From contig NZ_JAAFYS010000001.1 of NCBI RefSeq assembly GCF_012070395.1, positions 350,001-414,000 on the forward strand: a stretch of 64,000 bases of DNA, read 5' to 3'. Positions 25,405 through 34,311 of the stretch are shown here, one piece after another. How positions within the stretch are numbered: the stretch's first letter is position 1; each line of letters begins with the position of its first letter. This stretch comes from Pseudoroseicyclus tamaricis (GTDB lineage: Bacteria; Pseudomonadota; Alphaproteobacteria; Rhodobacterales; Rhodobacteraceae). The notes beneath the pieces were generated by a model, which was given only the letters and a program-made list of their open reading frames with translations, searched no databases and was not told the DNA's origin. Both the position numbers and the translations under genes were made by a program.

Positions 25405-26096
25405 GCCCCCGTATCCTCGTCGTCGACGATGACCCGCAGATCCGCGAGCTGGTCGGCATCGCCCTTGGGCGGGCCGGCCTGGCGGTCGCCGAGGCCGGGG
25501 ACGGCGCGGCGGCGCTGGCGGCGGCGCGGGGCGAGGCCTTCGACCTCGTGGTGCTCGACATCGGCCTGCCGGAGATGGACGGGCGGGAGGTCTGCCGGGA
25601 GCTGCGGCGGACCAGCGACGTGCCGGTGATCTTCCTCACCGCGGAGGGCGACGAGATCGACCGGGTGGTCGGGCTGGAGCTCGGCGCGGACGATTACGTC
25701 GCCAAGCCCTTCTCCCCCCGCGAGCTGGTCGCCCGGATCAAGGCGGTGCTCAAGCGGTCCCGGCCGGAGGCGGCGCCGGAGCCCGGAGGAGAGCGGCGCC
25801 GCGGCGTGCTGGCGCTCGATCCCGGCCGCCACCGGGTGACGGTGCGCGGCCGCGACGTCGTGCTGACGGCGCGAGAGATGGAGCTGCTGGCCAAGCTCAT
25901 GGAGCGGCCGGAGCATGTCGTCCCCCGGCCGGCGCTGGTGGATGCGATCTGGGGGACGAACGTCAACGTCTCCGACAGGACGATGGACAGCCACCTGCGC
26001 AACCTGCGCGCCAAGCTGGCGGAGGCCGGCTGCCCCGACGCGGTGGAGACGCTGCACGGCATCGGCATCCGCATGGGCCCCTGCCTTGGCGACTGA
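25401..26096 (+). CDS. OmpR-family response regulator
   Basis: The 231-residue protein has a receiver domain (ILVVDDDPQI with the acidic pair, phospho-acceptor Asp in LVVLDIGLPEMDG near residue 53, Lys in VAKPFSP) and a winged-helix DNA-binding domain from about 135 (LTAREMELLAKLMERP, SDRTMDSHLRNLRAKL). The start is GTG at 25401, overlapping the stop of the small leader ORF. The histidine-kinase gene follows 25 bp later, so the two form a two-component system whose signal is unknown. Confidence 0.93.
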   Translation: MSPRILVVDDDPQIRELVGIALGRAGLAVAEAGDGAAALAAARGEAFDLVVLDIGLPEMDGREVCRELRRTSDVPVIFLTAEGDEIDRVVGLELGADDYVAKPFSPRELVARIKAVLKRSRPEAAPEPGGERRRGVLALDPGRHRVTVRGRDVVLTAREMELLAKLMERPEHVVPRPALVDAIWGTNVNVSDRTMDSHLRNLRAKLAEAGCPDAVETLHGIGIRMGPCLGD

Positions 26097-26121
26097 GGGC
26101 GGCACGGGCCGCGGCATAAGG

Positions 26122-27066
26122 GTGAAGTGGCGCCCGTCGCTGGCGCTGGTGATCGGGCTGGTGCTGGCGCTCGTCCTCTGCCTGCCGTTGGCGGGGATAG
26201 CCGCCGTCCAGCTTCTCGCGCCGCCGATGCAGACGGCGCGGGCGGCGGTGCTGGTGGGGCTGTCGGTGGTGGCGGCGACGGCGGGCCTCGGCTGGGTGCT
26301 CTGGCGGCTGCTCTACCGGCCGATCCGGGCGCTGTCGGCGCGGGCCGAGGCGGTGGGCCGGGGGAGGGCCGGCGCGGAGGCGCCGCTGCGCCACTATGGC
26401 ACGCGGGAGATGGAGCGGACGGGGCGCGCGGTGATGGAGATGAGCCGCATCCTGATGGGCCGAGAGGCGGTGCTGCGCTCCTACGCCGATCACGCGACGC
26501 ACGAGCTGAAGGCGCCGCTGACGGTGCTCCGCGGCGCCGCCGAGCTGCTGGACGGCGACGATATTCCGCCGGAGGAGCGGGCGCGGCTCCTCGCCCGCAT
26601 CGACGAGGCGGCGGACAGGATGACGGCGCTGCTCGATGCCCAGCGGGCGTTGGCGCGTGCGCAGGAGCCGGTGATGCGCGGCAGCACCCGCGTTGCGCCG
26701 CTGATGGCGGGCCTCTCGGCGGATCACCCGGAGGCGGAGATCCTGTTGGTCGCCGACGGCATGCTGCCCCTGACGCGGGAGGCGCTGCGGCTGGTGCTGG
26801 ACCACCTGATCGGCAATGCGGTGGCCCATGGCGCCGGGGAGGTGCGGCTCACGGTGGGGCCGGAGGGCCTGACGGTGGCGGATGACGGGCCGGGGGTGTC
26901 GGCCGGGAACAGGTCGCGGATCTTCGATCCGTTCTTCACGACGCGCAGGGCCGATGGCGGGACGGGGATGGGCCTGCCGATCGTGCGGCGGATGCTGGAG
27001 GCGCACGGGGCGGAGATCATGCTCCGCGAGGACGGGCCGGGGGCGACGTTCGCGATCCGGTTTTGA
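26122..27066 (+). CDS. Membrane-bound sensor histidine kinase
   Basis: The 314-residue kinase has two membrane helices (about 7-29 and 40-60) with a very short periplasmic loop, then a HAMP-like linker, the dimerisation helix with the phospho-acceptor His in HATHELKAPLTVL, and an ATPase domain with N-box HLIGNAVAHG, G1 VADDGPGV, F-box FDPFFTT and G2 GGTGMGLPIV. The small extracytoplasmic part suggests it senses a membrane or intracellular signal. The GTG start at 26122 gives a sensible first helix. It pairs with the upstream OmpR-type regulator. Confidence 0.9.
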   Translation: MKWRPSLALVIGLVLALVLCLPLAGIAAVQLLAPPMQTARAAVLVGLSVVAATAGLGWVLWRLLYRPIRALSARAEAVGRGRAGAEAPLRHYGTREMERTGRAVMEMSRILMGREAVLRSYADHATHELKAPLTVLRGAAELLDGDDIPPEERARLLARIDEAADRMTALLDAQRALARAQEPVMRGSTRVAPLMAGLSADHPEAEILLVADGMLPLTREALRLVLDHLIGNAVAHGAGEVRLTVGPEGLTVADDGPGVSAGNRSRIFDPFFTTRRADGGTGMGLPIVRRMLEAHGAEIMLREDGPGATFAIRF

Positions 27067-27101
27067 AGGGGGCTTGAGGGGCGGGCGCCGCGCGGAGGGA
27101 C

Positions 27102-27345
27102 GGTGGGTTGAAAACCCACCCTACGGGGACCCGCTCGGGCGAGGGCACCCGGAGACCCGGCCGCCGCTTCTTCCCCGCGCGGAATCAAGCCGCAGGCGCC
27201 GCGCGAGCGCCGGCCCGTCCCGCGGGCTGGCGCTCTGGCTGAGCTTGGTGCTGAGCTCCGAGCGGGGAGGGGCTGGGCTGGCATAAAATTGCGCAGCGGG
27301 GCCGTTGCGGCGCCACCCCACGGGCCGGCGTGAGAGCTGGGCGCC
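27102..27345. repeat. Composite palindromic element, copy 5 (first tandem unit)
   Basis: The unit starts with hairpin GGTGGGTT/AACCCACC (27102-27120, loop GAA), then CTACGGGGACCCGCTCGG, CGCGGAATCAAGCCGCAGG, an arm with GAGCGCCGGCCCGTCCC, the core GGGCTGGGCTGGCATAAAAT, and the closing CACCCCACGGGCCGGCGTG. It is followed 263 bp later by a second unit in the same orientation. Both lie between the convergent histidine-kinase and epimerase-like genes; the space 27067-27722 holds no convincing gene. Confidence 0.78.
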
Positions 27346-27364
27346 TCTTCCGGGCCGGGGGGAC

Positions 27365-27600
27365 GGTGGGTTGGAAACCCACCTTACGGGGGCTCGCTCG
27401 GGCCGAGGGCGCCCAGAGACCCCGCCGCCGCTTTTCCCCTCGCGCGGAATCAAGCCGCAGGCGCCGCGCGAGCGCCGGCTCGTCCCGGCGGGCCGGCGCT
27501 CTTGCTGGGCTTGGTGCCTCGCTCGGAGCAGGGGAGGGGCTTGGCTGGCATAAATTGCGCAGCGGGGCCGTTGCGGCGCCACCCCACGGGCCGGCGTGTG
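27365..27600. repeat. Composite palindromic element, copy 6 (second tandem unit)
   Basis: This is a direct repeat of the preceding unit with the same module order: hairpin GGTGGGTT/AACCCACC (loop GGA), TTACGGGGGCTCGCTCGG, CGCGGAATCAAGCCGCAGG, the arm, GGGGCTTGGCTGGCATAAAT, and CACCCCACGGGCCGGCGTG. The stretch AATTGCGCAGCGGGGCCGTT is nearly identical in both units, so the duplication looks recent relative to other copies. Confidence 0.78.
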
Positions 27601-27644
27601 AGGGCGGCTCTTGTGGCAGATGGGTCCTGGGCCCGCCGGAGGGC

Positions 27645-27663
27645 GGTGGGGTGAAACCCCACC
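27645..27663. repeat. Solo hairpin module with compensated stem
   Basis: The third hairpin of this region is GGTGGGGT/ACCCCACC with loop GAA, followed by CTACGGGG like the others. Compared with GGTGGGTT/AACCCACC, a T-A pair has become G-C with both bases changed. The rest of the element is missing here. Confidence 0.7.
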
Positions 27664-27675
27664 CTACGGGGTAAC

Positions 27676-27699
27676 TGGCGGACCCGGTGGGGATCGAAC
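27676..27699 (-). other. Isolated tRNA 3'-end-like fragment
   Basis: Read on the minus strand this 24-base stretch is GTTCGATCCCCAC followed by CGGGTCCGCCA: it looks like a T-loop, the 3' T-stem strand, an acceptor-stem strand and an encoded CCA. The 5' T-stem strand and the rest of a tRNA are not present upstream (the five preceding bases do not pair). It may be a leftover attachment site from tRNA-targeted integration, or coincidence. Confidence 0.35.
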
Positions 27700-27722
27700 G
27701 GGGCTGCGGCGCCCCGCCCCGC

Positions 27723-28559
27723 CTACGCCTTGCCCTCGGTCATCCGGCGGATGGCATCCACGCCGCTCTCGCCCAGCGGCACCTTCGCGAAGGGGCCGCC
27801 GAGCTTCGTCAGGCCCATGTCCTGCGCGTCGGGCTGCTTCGCCGTAGCCTCGATGCGCTCGGCCCAGTCCTCGGCATCGTCCTGCGGGCGGTAGCCGAGG
27901 AAGGAGGCGGGGGAATTGTCGACCGGGCAGCGGGTGTTGGCGGAGACGCCGAAGATCGTGGTGAAGCCGGTCACCGGCGCCTTGATCGAGGCCATCACGA
28001 GGCGGCGCAGGTCGCCGTAGCTGAGCCAGGTGCCGAGGGCGCGCAGGTTGTTCGGGGCAGGCTCGCAGGTGAGGATGCGGATGCAGACGGCCTCCAGCCC
28101 GCGCTTCTCCCAGTACATGCGGCCCATGTCCTCGGCGAAGCACTTGGCGAGGCCGTAGAAGGTATCCGGCCGGTGCGCGCCGTTGCAGGGCACGCCGGCG
28201 TTGGTGTCCTCCATCCCGACGGCATGGATGGAGCTGGCGTAGATCACGCGGCGGCAGCCGGCGCGGTGGGCGGCCTCCCAGACGTTGTAGGCGCCGATGT
28301 AGTTGGGGCCGAGCAGCTCCTCGAAGGGCTTCTCGTCGACGATGGCGCCGAAGTGGACGACCATGTCCGCCCCCTCCATGAGCGGGGCGATCTGGCCCAT
28401 CTCGGCGAGGTCGGCCTTGACCCAGGTCTCGTTCGGCAGCAGCTCGGCCGGTGCGTCGGCGATGTCGGTGGAGAGCAGCTCGGCGGCGAGGCCGGAGAGC
28501 ATCTCGCGCAGCTGCATGCCGAGGTTGCCGGCGGCGCCGGTGAGGACGATCTTGCGCAT
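27723..28559 (-). CDS. Uronate-dehydrogenase-like NAD(P)-dependent oxidoreductase
   Basis: The 278-residue short-chain (extended epimerase-type) protein has the cofactor motif TGAAGNLG at about 7-14, VVHFGAIVDEKPFE, SSIHAVGM, and the catalytic pair in YGLAK. This pattern, with RILTCEP and the length, fits uronate dehydrogenases, which oxidise galacturonate or glucuronate to aldaro-lactones. The start at 28559 has AAGGAA six bases upstream. It lies 16 bp downstream of an FAD-dependent oxidase gene and is probably co-transcribed with it. The exact sugar is unproven. Confidence 0.85.
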   Translation of the reverse strand: MRKIVLTGAAGNLGMQLREMLSGLAAELLSTDIADAPAELLPNETWVKADLAEMGQIAPLMEGADMVVHFGAIVDEKPFEELLGPNYIGAYNVWEAAHRAGCRRVIYASSIHAVGMEDTNAGVPCNGAHRPDTFYGLAKCFAEDMGRMYWEKRGLEAVCIRILTCEPAPNNLRALGTWLSYGDLRRLVMASIKAPVTGFTTIFGVSANTRCPVDNSPASFLGYRPQDDAEDWAERIEATAKQPDAQDMGLTKLGGPFAKVPLGESGVDAIRRMTEGKA

Positions 28560-28575
28560 GGGCGTTCCTTCTTCG

Positions 28576-29754
28576 TCAGATGATCGCATCTTCCACCACC
28601 CGCTTGCCGGTGACGAGGCGGGAGACGGAGAGGGGGGTGAGGTCGAGGCTCTGGTAGCCTCCGGTGAGGATCAGCTCTACCAGCCCGCGGCCGATGCCGG
28701 CGGCCTGTTGCAGCCCGTGGCCGGAGAAGCCGTTCGCGAAATAAAGGCCTTCGGCCGCCGGGTGCAGGCCGACGAGGGCGTTCTGGTCATGGGTGTTGTA
28801 GGCGTAGTGGCCCGTCCAGAAGCGGAGCAGGCGCAGCTGCTCGAAGGCCGGGATGCGGGCGGCAAGGGCGGGCCAGAGCCTCTCCTCGAAGGTGTCGGGA
28901 TCCATGGAAAAGTCGTCCGGCGCGGCGGGATCGTCATCGAGGGGCGCGCAGCCGATCATGAAGTTGGCGCCGTCCTGGCGGACATGGAAGCCGGAGGGGT
29001 CGATCGTCAACGGCAGCTTCGCCGCCAGCGGCGCGGCGGCGAAGGTGAAGGTGTGGCGGCGGCGCGGCTCCACCGGCAGCTCGATGCCGGCCCAACGGGC
29101 GACGAGCGCCGCGCGGGGGCCGGCGGCGTTGACGACGGCGCCGGCGGCGATCACCGTGCCGTCCGCCAGCCGGATGCCGGTGATGCGCGCGCCCTCGGAC
29201 GTCAGCCCGGCCACCTCCGCCTCCACCCATTCCGCCCCCATCTCGCGCGAACGGCGGCGGAAGGTGGAGAAGAGCGTGGCGCCGTCGAAGTAGCCCTCTC
29301 CTTCGGTGCCGTGGGAAGCGAGGAGGATGTCCTCCCGCTCCATCCAGGGGAAGCGGGCGGCGAGCTGGCCGGGCTCCAGCAGCACCGTCCGGGCGCCGAG
29401 GCTCTTCTGCAGGGCGGCGCGGCTGCGCAGGCGACGGGCGCCCTCCTCCGTCGCGGCGAGGTAGAGGTAGCCGAAGGGGTCGAGCGCGGGGGGCGGGCTC
29501 GCCTCCTCCATCACCTCCGGCCAGTCGGCGAGCAGGGCGAGGGTCGCCTGCGAGAGGCGGATGTTCACCTCGGTGCCGAATTGCAGGCGGATGCAGCTGT
29601 TGGTGTGGGTGGTGGAGGCTTGGGCGTAGGTCGCGTCCCGCTCGACCACCAGCACCGAGAAGCCGGCGCGGGCCTTCATGGCCCAGAAGGCAGTGGAGGC
29701 GCCGGTGATGCCGCCGCCGATGATGACCAGATCGTAGGCGCGGCGGGCGGGCAT
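28576..29754 (-). CDS. FAD-dependent amine/amino-acid oxidoreductase (DAO family)
   Basis: The 392-residue protein has the dinucleotide-binding start YDLVIIGGGITGASTAFW, a substrate domain, VNAAGPRAALVARWAG in the middle, and the C-terminal FAD motif FANGFSGHGLQQAAGIGRGLVEL. This matches the DAO family that includes sarcosine and glycine oxidases. The sequence THTNSCIRLQFGTEVNI resembles the stretch that follows the cofactor site in dehydrogenases of this group. The ATG at 29754 was chosen because the FAD motif should lie close to the N-terminus. It precedes the uronate-dehydrogenase-like gene in one operon. Confidence 0.88.
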   Translation of the reverse strand: MPARRAYDLVIIGGGITGASTAFWAMKARAGFSVLVVERDATYAQASTTHTNSCIRLQFGTEVNIRLSQATLALLADWPEVMEEASPPPALDPFGYLYLAATEEGARRLRSRAALQKSLGARTVLLEPGQLAARFPWMEREDILLASHGTEGEGYFDGATLFSTFRRRSREMGAEWVEAEVAGLTSEGARITGIRLADGTVIAAGAVVNAAGPRAALVARWAGIELPVEPRRRHTFTFAAAPLAAKLPLTIDPSGFHVRQDGANFMIGCAPLDDDPAAPDDFSMDPDTFEERLWPALAARIPAFEQLRLLRFWTGHYAYNTHDQNALVGLHPAAEGLYFANGFSGHGLQQAAGIGRGLVELILTGGYQSLDLTPLSVSRLVTGKRVVEDAII

Positions 29755-29884
29755 CGGGACTCTCCGGGCTGAACCGGAGCGGAGCCTAGGGCGGCGCGGA
29801 GGCGGGGGAAAGGGGGGCGAGGACAGATGGTGGCGCGCCGCCCGGGGAGGGCTCGGCAAGAAGGCGGGGGGGCAGACAAAGCGA

Positions 29885-29909
29885 AACCCCCGCCACTGGG
29901 GCGGGGGTT
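29885..29909 (-). terminator. Terminator of the glsB gene
   Basis: A perfect 10-bp stem (AACCCCCGCC with GGCGGGGGTT, five-base loop) lies 28 bp after the stop codon of the minus-strand gene ending at 29938. The trailing bases TCGCTTTG are weakly T-rich. Confidence 0.65.
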
Positions 29910-29937
29910 CGGTCGTGCGTCGAAACGGTGCTTCGGC

Positions 29938-30192
29938 TCAGCTGTTGCGGCGGAACAGGCGGCCGACCCAGATGAGGATGCAGGCACCGATGAAGCCGAT
30001 GATGAGTTGCCCGATCCAGCCGCCAAGCGTTTCGCCGATGATGGCGAAGAGAATGGCGTTGAGGATGAGCGCCCCGACGATGCCGAGAATGATATTCATC
30101 AGAAGTCCCATGTTGGACTTCATGAACTGCTCGGCGAGCCATCCGGCGATGGCGCCGATGATGATGGCGGCGAACCAACCTACTCCAGTCAT
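29938..30192 (-). CDS. GlsB/YeaQ/YmgE family stress-response membrane protein
   Basis: This 84-residue protein consists of three membrane helices with the family pattern GWFAAIIIGAIAGWLAEQFMK, MGLLMNIILGIVGALI and GWIGQLIIGFIGACILIWVGR. Such proteins (transglycosylase-associated family) are inner-membrane and often induced by stress; the molecular role is not settled. The gene is single, with its own terminator. Confidence 0.93.
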   Translation of the reverse strand: MTGVGWFAAIIIGAIAGWLAEQFMKSNMGLLMNIILGIVGALILNAILFAIIGETLGGWIGQLIIGFIGACILIWVGRLFRRNS

Positions 30193-30498
30193 GTGATCAA
30201 AACCCCCGCGGTTTTTTTACGTTGTGTTGCTGCGCAAGGCATGTCCCGCGCTTGGCATGTTAACGGTATGGCAGGCAGGTGGTTCCATCGCTCGAAAAAT
30301 GTCGCGGATTGTGAGGGCCTTCGGGCGGCGCGCTTTCGTGGCAACGGGGGATGCGCCGCGCGTCTTCCTCCCTCCGCACGCGGCGCGCCCTGCGCCGGAT
30401 CGCCCGGCGGAGCGGCGCGCGGGCGCCGGCCGGTTGACAGCGCCGGGGCCGCTCGCCACGAAGACCGCCACCAAGGCGGCGCAACCGGGGAGCTGAGC
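30193..30498. other. Divergent intergenic region, no gene seen
   Basis: These 306 bases separate glsB (minus) from the small acidic-protein gene (plus) and should carry both promoters. There is an AAAACC-N5-GGTTTT stem right in the glsB leader (30198-30214) and an AT-richer stretch to about 30310. The part from 30330 to 30490 is GC-rich with no recognised site. I see no ORF with a ribosome site. Confidence 0.45.
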
Positions 30499-30855
30499 AT
30501 GGCGAAGAAGGAGCAGGGCGAGCGGCGCCAGCAGGTCTACACCCTGCTCGTCGAGGTGGGCCGCAAGGCCGGCGACGGGCTGCCCGAGGGGGCGACCGGC
30601 GGGGCGCTGATGGTCTACGCCTCCGGCATCGACGAGGCTGAGGCGGTGCGGGAGACCGTCGCCATCCTCAAGCAGGCCGATCTGGCCCCGCTCGACGTCT
30701 CCGGCTACGGCACGCTGGAGGAGCGGCTGGCCGAGGGGCACGACATCCCCGATGACGAGCGAGAGATGATGGAGCGGGCGCTGGCGGAGAATGCCGTCAT
30801 CGTCGCCCAGATGACCCCCTTCTTCGAAGGTGACGAGGAGCGCGAGGATGACTGA
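30499..30855 (+). CDS. Small acidic protein of unknown function
   Basis: The 118-residue protein is soluble and acidic, beginning [20 protein letters not shown] and ending in an acidic tail ([11 protein letters not shown]). It contains [20 protein letters not shown] and a likely ferredoxin-like alternation of strands and helices. I do not recognise a family. Its stop overlaps the start of dapE by eight bases, so the two are co-translated, and a link to lysine/diaminopimelate synthesis is possible from context only. Confidence 0.8.
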   Translation: MAKKEQGERRQQVYTLLVEVGRKAGDGLPEGATGGALMVYASGIDEAEAVRETVAILKQADLAPLDVSGYGTLEERLAEGHDIPDDEREMMERALAENAVIVAQMTPFFEGDEEREDD

Positions 30856-31990
30856 CCCTGTCGAGCTGACGCAGGCCCTGATCCGCTGCCCCTCCGTGAC
30901 GCCGGAGGAGGGCGGGGCTCTGGTGCTCCTGCAGGACCTTCTGGAGGGCGCCGGCTTCACCTGCACCCGGGTCGACCGGGGCGGGGTGTCCAACCTCTTC
31001 GCCCGCTGGGGCGACAAGGGCGCGGCGAAGACCTTCGGCTTCAACGGCCACACCGACGTGGTGCCCCCCGGCGATTCCGGCCTCTGGTCCGTCATGCCCT
31101 TCGCCGGCGAGGTGCGGGACGGCGAGGTCTGGGGCCGGGGCGCGGCCGACATGAAGAGCGGCGTCGCCGCCTTTGCCGCCGCGGCGGTGGATTTCGTGCG
31201 CGAGACGCCGCCGGACGGCGCCGTGATCCTCGCCATCACCGGCGACGAGGAGGGCGACGCGAAGGACGGCACCACCGCGCTGCTGGACTGGATGGACGAG
31301 CAGGGCGAGCGCATGGCCATGTGCCTCGTCGGCGAGCCGACCTGCCCGGAGACCTTGGGCGACATGATCAAGATCGGGCGCCGCGGCTCGATGAACGCCG
31401 TGGTCACGGTCACCGGCCGTCAGGGCCACTCCGCCTATCCCCACCGCGCCGCCAACCCGCTGCCGGCCCTCGCCGCGCTGGCGGACAGGCTGGCCTCGGA
31501 GGAGCTGGACAAGGGCAGCGACCACTTCGACGCCTCGACGCTGGCGCTCACCTCCATCGACACCGGCAACACGGCGACCAACGTCATCCCCGGCGCCGCG
31601 AAGATGATGCTGAACATCCGCTTCAACGACCACCACAGCGGCAGCGCGCTGACGGAGTGGCTGCGCGGCGAGGCGGCGGAGGTGGCGGGGCGCTTCGGCG
31701 TGACCATCGATATGGCCGTTAAGATCTCCGGTGAGAGCTTCCTCACGCCGCCCGGAGAGCTGTCGGAACTGGTCTCCGGGGCCATTGAGGCGGTGACGGG
31801 CCGGCGGCCTGCGCTCTCCACCACCGGGGGCACCTCCGACGCGCGCTTCGTGAAGGATCATTGCCCGGTCGTAGAGTTCGGCCTCGTCGGCCAGACGATG
31901 CATCAGGCGGACGAGCGGGTGACGGTGGCGGATATCGAGGGGCTGGCCGCGATCTACCGCCGCATCCTGCAGGATTACTTCGCCGTCTGA
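30848..31990 (+). CDS. dapE: Succinyl-diaminopimelate desuccinylase
   Basis: The 380-residue M20 family zinc peptidase-like enzyme hydrolyses N-succinyl-LL-diaminopimelate in lysine and cell-wall synthesis. Visible motifs are [14 protein letters not shown], the metal His and Asp in [22 protein letters not shown], the catalytic and metal Glu in [27 protein letters not shown] and the C-terminal [10 protein letters not shown] with a final QTMHQADE. The ATG at 30848 gives the standard family N-terminus ([12 protein letters not shown]). Confidence 0.97.
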   Translation: MTDPVELTQALIRCPSVTPEEGGALVLLQDLLEGAGFTCTRVDRGGVSNLFARWGDKGAAKTFGFNGHTDVVPPGDSGLWSVMPFAGEVRDGEVWGRGAADMKSGVAAFAAAAVDFVRETPPDGAVILAITGDEEGDAKDGTTALLDWMDEQGERMAMCLVGEPTCPETLGDMIKIGRRGSMNAVVTVTGRQGHSAYPHRAANPLPALAALADRLASEELDKGSDHFDASTLALTSIDTGNTATNVIPGAAKMMLNIRFNDHHSGSALTEWLRGEAAEVAGRFGVTIDMAVKISGESFLTPPGELSELVSGAIEAVTGRRPALSTTGGTSDARFVKDHCPVVEFGLVGQTMHQADERVTVADIEGLAAIYRRILQDYFAV

Positions 31991-31999
31991 CGTCCGGGG

Positions 32000-34258
32000 C
32001 TAGCGCTTGCGGACGCGGGTGAGCTTCTTCTCCCGCGCGGCGGACTTCTTCTTCGCGGCGCCCTGCTTGCGGCGGGGCGGCTTGCCGGGGCGATGGGATG
32101 GGCCGCGCGGCACCTCCGCCTCGTCGAGGCTCACCAGCTCGCCCACCATGCCACCGGTATCCGCCGCCGCCTCGGAGAGCTTGATCACCGCGCGCTGGCC
32201 GAGCCGCATGACGCGGCCCGACTGGCTGCCCATCAGGCTCTGGCTCTCGCGGTCATAGTGGAAGAACTCGCCGCCGAGCGTGCGGATGGGGATCAGCACG
32301 TCGGCGCCCGTCCCGTCGAGCTTAATGAAGAGGCCGAACTTCGCCACCCCGGCGACGCGGCCCGGCAGCTCCGTCCCCACCCGCTCGGCCATGAAGGCGG
32401 CGAGGTAGCGATCGTTCGTGTCGCGCTCGGCCATCATCGAGCGGCGCTCGGTGTCGGAGATCTGCTCGCCGATCTGGCCCATCCGCTCGATCTGGTCGTC
32501 GCTGAGCCCGTCGTCACCCCAGCGATGGGCAGTGATCAGGGCGCGGTGGACGATGAGGTCGGAGTACCGCCGGATCGGCGAGGTGAAGTGCGCGTAGTTG
32601 CGCAGCGCCAGGCCGAAATGGCCGAAGTTGTCGGGCCCGTAATAGGCCTGGGACATCGAGCGCAGGGTGCTCATGTTGATGAGCTCCGCCTCGTCCTTGC
32701 CCGCGGCCTGCGCGAGCAGCTGGTTGAGGTGCTTTGTCTGCAGCACCTGCCCCTTGGCCAGCGTCAGCCCGGCGCCCTCGGCTACCTCGCGCAAGGATTC
32801 CAGCTTCGCCGGGTCCGGCTCTTCGTGGACACGGTAGAGCAGGGGGGTCTTCTTCTCCTTCAGAGTCTCGGCCGCGCAGACATTGGCGAGGACCATGAAC
32901 TCCTCGATCAGCTTGTGCGCGGCGAGCCTGTCCTTGAAGTCGACGGAGGTGACCTCCCCCGCCTCGTTCAGCACGATCTGCCGCTCCGGCAGGTCCAGCT
33001 CCAGCGGCTGGCGGCGGGCGCGGGCGGCGAGGAGCGCGTCATAGGCGGCGTAGAGGGGGCGGATGACCTCGTCCATCATCGCCGCGGCGCGCTCGCTCGG
33101 GCCGCCATCCATCGCCGCCTGCACCTCCTCGTAGGGGAAGGAGGCGCGGGATTTCATCAGCCCCCGCGTGAAGCGGTGGGAGAGCTTGGAGCCGTCTTCG
33201 CGGATGCGGATCTCCACCGCCAGCACGGCACGCGGCACGCCCTCGTGCAGCGAGCAGAGGTCGCCCGAGAGGCGGTCGGGCAGCATCGGCACGACGCGGT
33301 CGGGGAAGTAGGTGGAGTTGCCGCGCTTGAGCGCCTCCCGGTCCAGCTCGGAGCCGGGGCGGACGTAATGGGCGACATCGGCGATGGCGACCCAGAGGAC
33401 ATGGCCGCCCGGGTTGTCCGCCGCGTCGTCGGCGCGGGCGAGGACGGCGTCATCGCGGTCGCGCGCGTCGGCGGGGTCAATGGTGACGAGGGGCAGGTGC
33501 TGCAGATCCTCCCGGCCGGAGAGGCCGGCGGGCTTGGCGGCATCGGCCTCCGCCAGCACCTCGGGCGGGAACTCGTGGGGGATGCCGTGCTGGTGGATCG
33601 CGATAAGGGAGACGGATCTCGGCGCCCCCGGAGCGCCCAGCCGCTGGGTGACGCGCGCCTTCGGCAGGCCGAGGCGCCCCTTGGGGCCGGATTGCTCCGC
33701 CTCCACCAGCTCGCCGTCCTTGGCCCCGTGCTCGTGCCCGAGGGAGACGACCCACTGCCGGTCGGCCTTCTTGTCGATGGGCATGATCCGCCCGCCTTCG
33801 GAGCCCTTGCGGTAGATGCCGAGGATCGTCGTCGGCGCATGGCCGATGCGGCGGATCATGCGGGCGGTGTAATCCTGCTCCTCCCCCGGTGTCGGGGTGA
33901 GGCGGGCGAGGATCCGGTCCCCCTCGGCGAGCGCCGGATCGCCCTCCCTCGGGAGGACGCGAACGCTCGGCTCCTCCCCCTCGCCGTGCCATTCCATCGG
34001 GCGGGCGGAGAGGTCGCCATCGGCGTCGGGCGCCCGGACGAGGAGGATGGTGACGGGGGGCAGCGTCTCGGGGTCCCGGTAGGAGCGGCGCTTCTTCTCG
34101 ACATGCCCCTCCTCCTCCAGCTCCTTGAGCATGCGCTTGAGGTCGATCCTCTGCGCGCCCTTGAGGCCGAAGGCCTTGGCGATGTCACGCTTGTGCGTCT
34201 TCTCCGGGTTGTCCTGGAGAAAGGCGAGGATCTCGGCCTTGGAGGGGAGCGGGGTCAT
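32000..34258 (-). CDS. rnr: Ribonuclease R
   Basis: The 752-residue 3'-5' exoribonuclease has an N-terminal winged-helix region (AFGLKGAQRIDLKRML), cold-shock domains, the RNB catalytic domain with IDPADARDRDDAV and YFPDRVVPMLPDRLSGDLCSL, HFTSPIRRYSDLIVHR, a C-terminal S1 domain (GRVAGVAKFGLFIKLDG) and a Lys/Arg-rich tail. It degrades structured RNA and takes part in rRNA and mRNA quality control. The ATG at 34258 matches the family N-terminus. The gene lies 53 bp downstream of the SEFIR gene on the same strand. Confidence 0.97.
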   Translation of the reverse strand: MTPLPSKAEILAFLQDNPEKTHKRDIAKAFGLKGAQRIDLKRMLKELEEEGHVEKKRRSYRDPETLPPVTILLVRAPDADGDLSARPMEWHGEGEEPSVRVLPREGDPALAEGDRILARLTPTPGEEQDYTARMIRRIGHAPTTILGIYRKGSEGGRIMPIDKKADRQWVVSLGHEHGAKDGELVEAEQSGPKGRLGLPKARVTQRLGAPGAPRSVSLIAIHQHGIPHEFPPEVLAEADAAKPAGLSGREDLQHLPLVTIDPADARDRDDAVLARADDAADNPGGHVLWVAIADVAHYVRPGSELDREALKRGNSTYFPDRVVPMLPDRLSGDLCSLHEGVPRAVLAVEIRIREDGSKLSHRFTRGLMKSRASFPYEEVQAAMDGGPSERAAAMMDEVIRPLYAAYDALLAARARRQPLELDLPERQIVLNEAGEVTSVDFKDRLAAHKLIEEFMVLANVCAAETLKEKKTPLLYRVHEEPDPAKLESLREVAEGAGLTLAKGQVLQTKHLNQLLAQAAGKDEAELINMSTLRSMSQAYYGPDNFGHFGLALRNYAHFTSPIRRYSDLIVHRALITAHRWGDDGLSDDQIERMGQIGEQISDTERRSMMAERDTNDRYLAAFMAERVGTELPGRVAGVAKFGLFIKLDGTGADVLIPIRTLGGEFFHYDRESQSLMGSQSGRVMRLGQRAVIKLSEAAADTGGMVGELVSLDEAEVPRGPSHRPGKPPRRKQGAAKKKSAAREKKLTRVRKR

Positions 34259-34311
34259 GCTGTGGGAGGTAGCATGGGTGGCGTGGGGTGGCGAGAGGGG
34301 GGCGAGGGGGG

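Noticed and set aside
27121-27662. Overlapping ORFs of 65-153 codons rich in Ala, Arg and Pro across the spacer after the histidine kinase
   Set aside because: They translate the dispersed composite repeat; similar peptides appear wherever the repeat occurs, in several frames, without ribosome sites.
27102-27663. Possible CRISPR array because of three regularly spaced hairpins
   Set aside because: Spacing is 263-280 bp and the intervening sequences are themselves repeated, unlike CRISPR spacers; no cas genes.
27640-27722. Complete tRNA gene on the minus strand
   Set aside because: Only the 3' end looks like a tRNA; the T-stem 5' strand does not pair and no anticodon or D arm can be placed.
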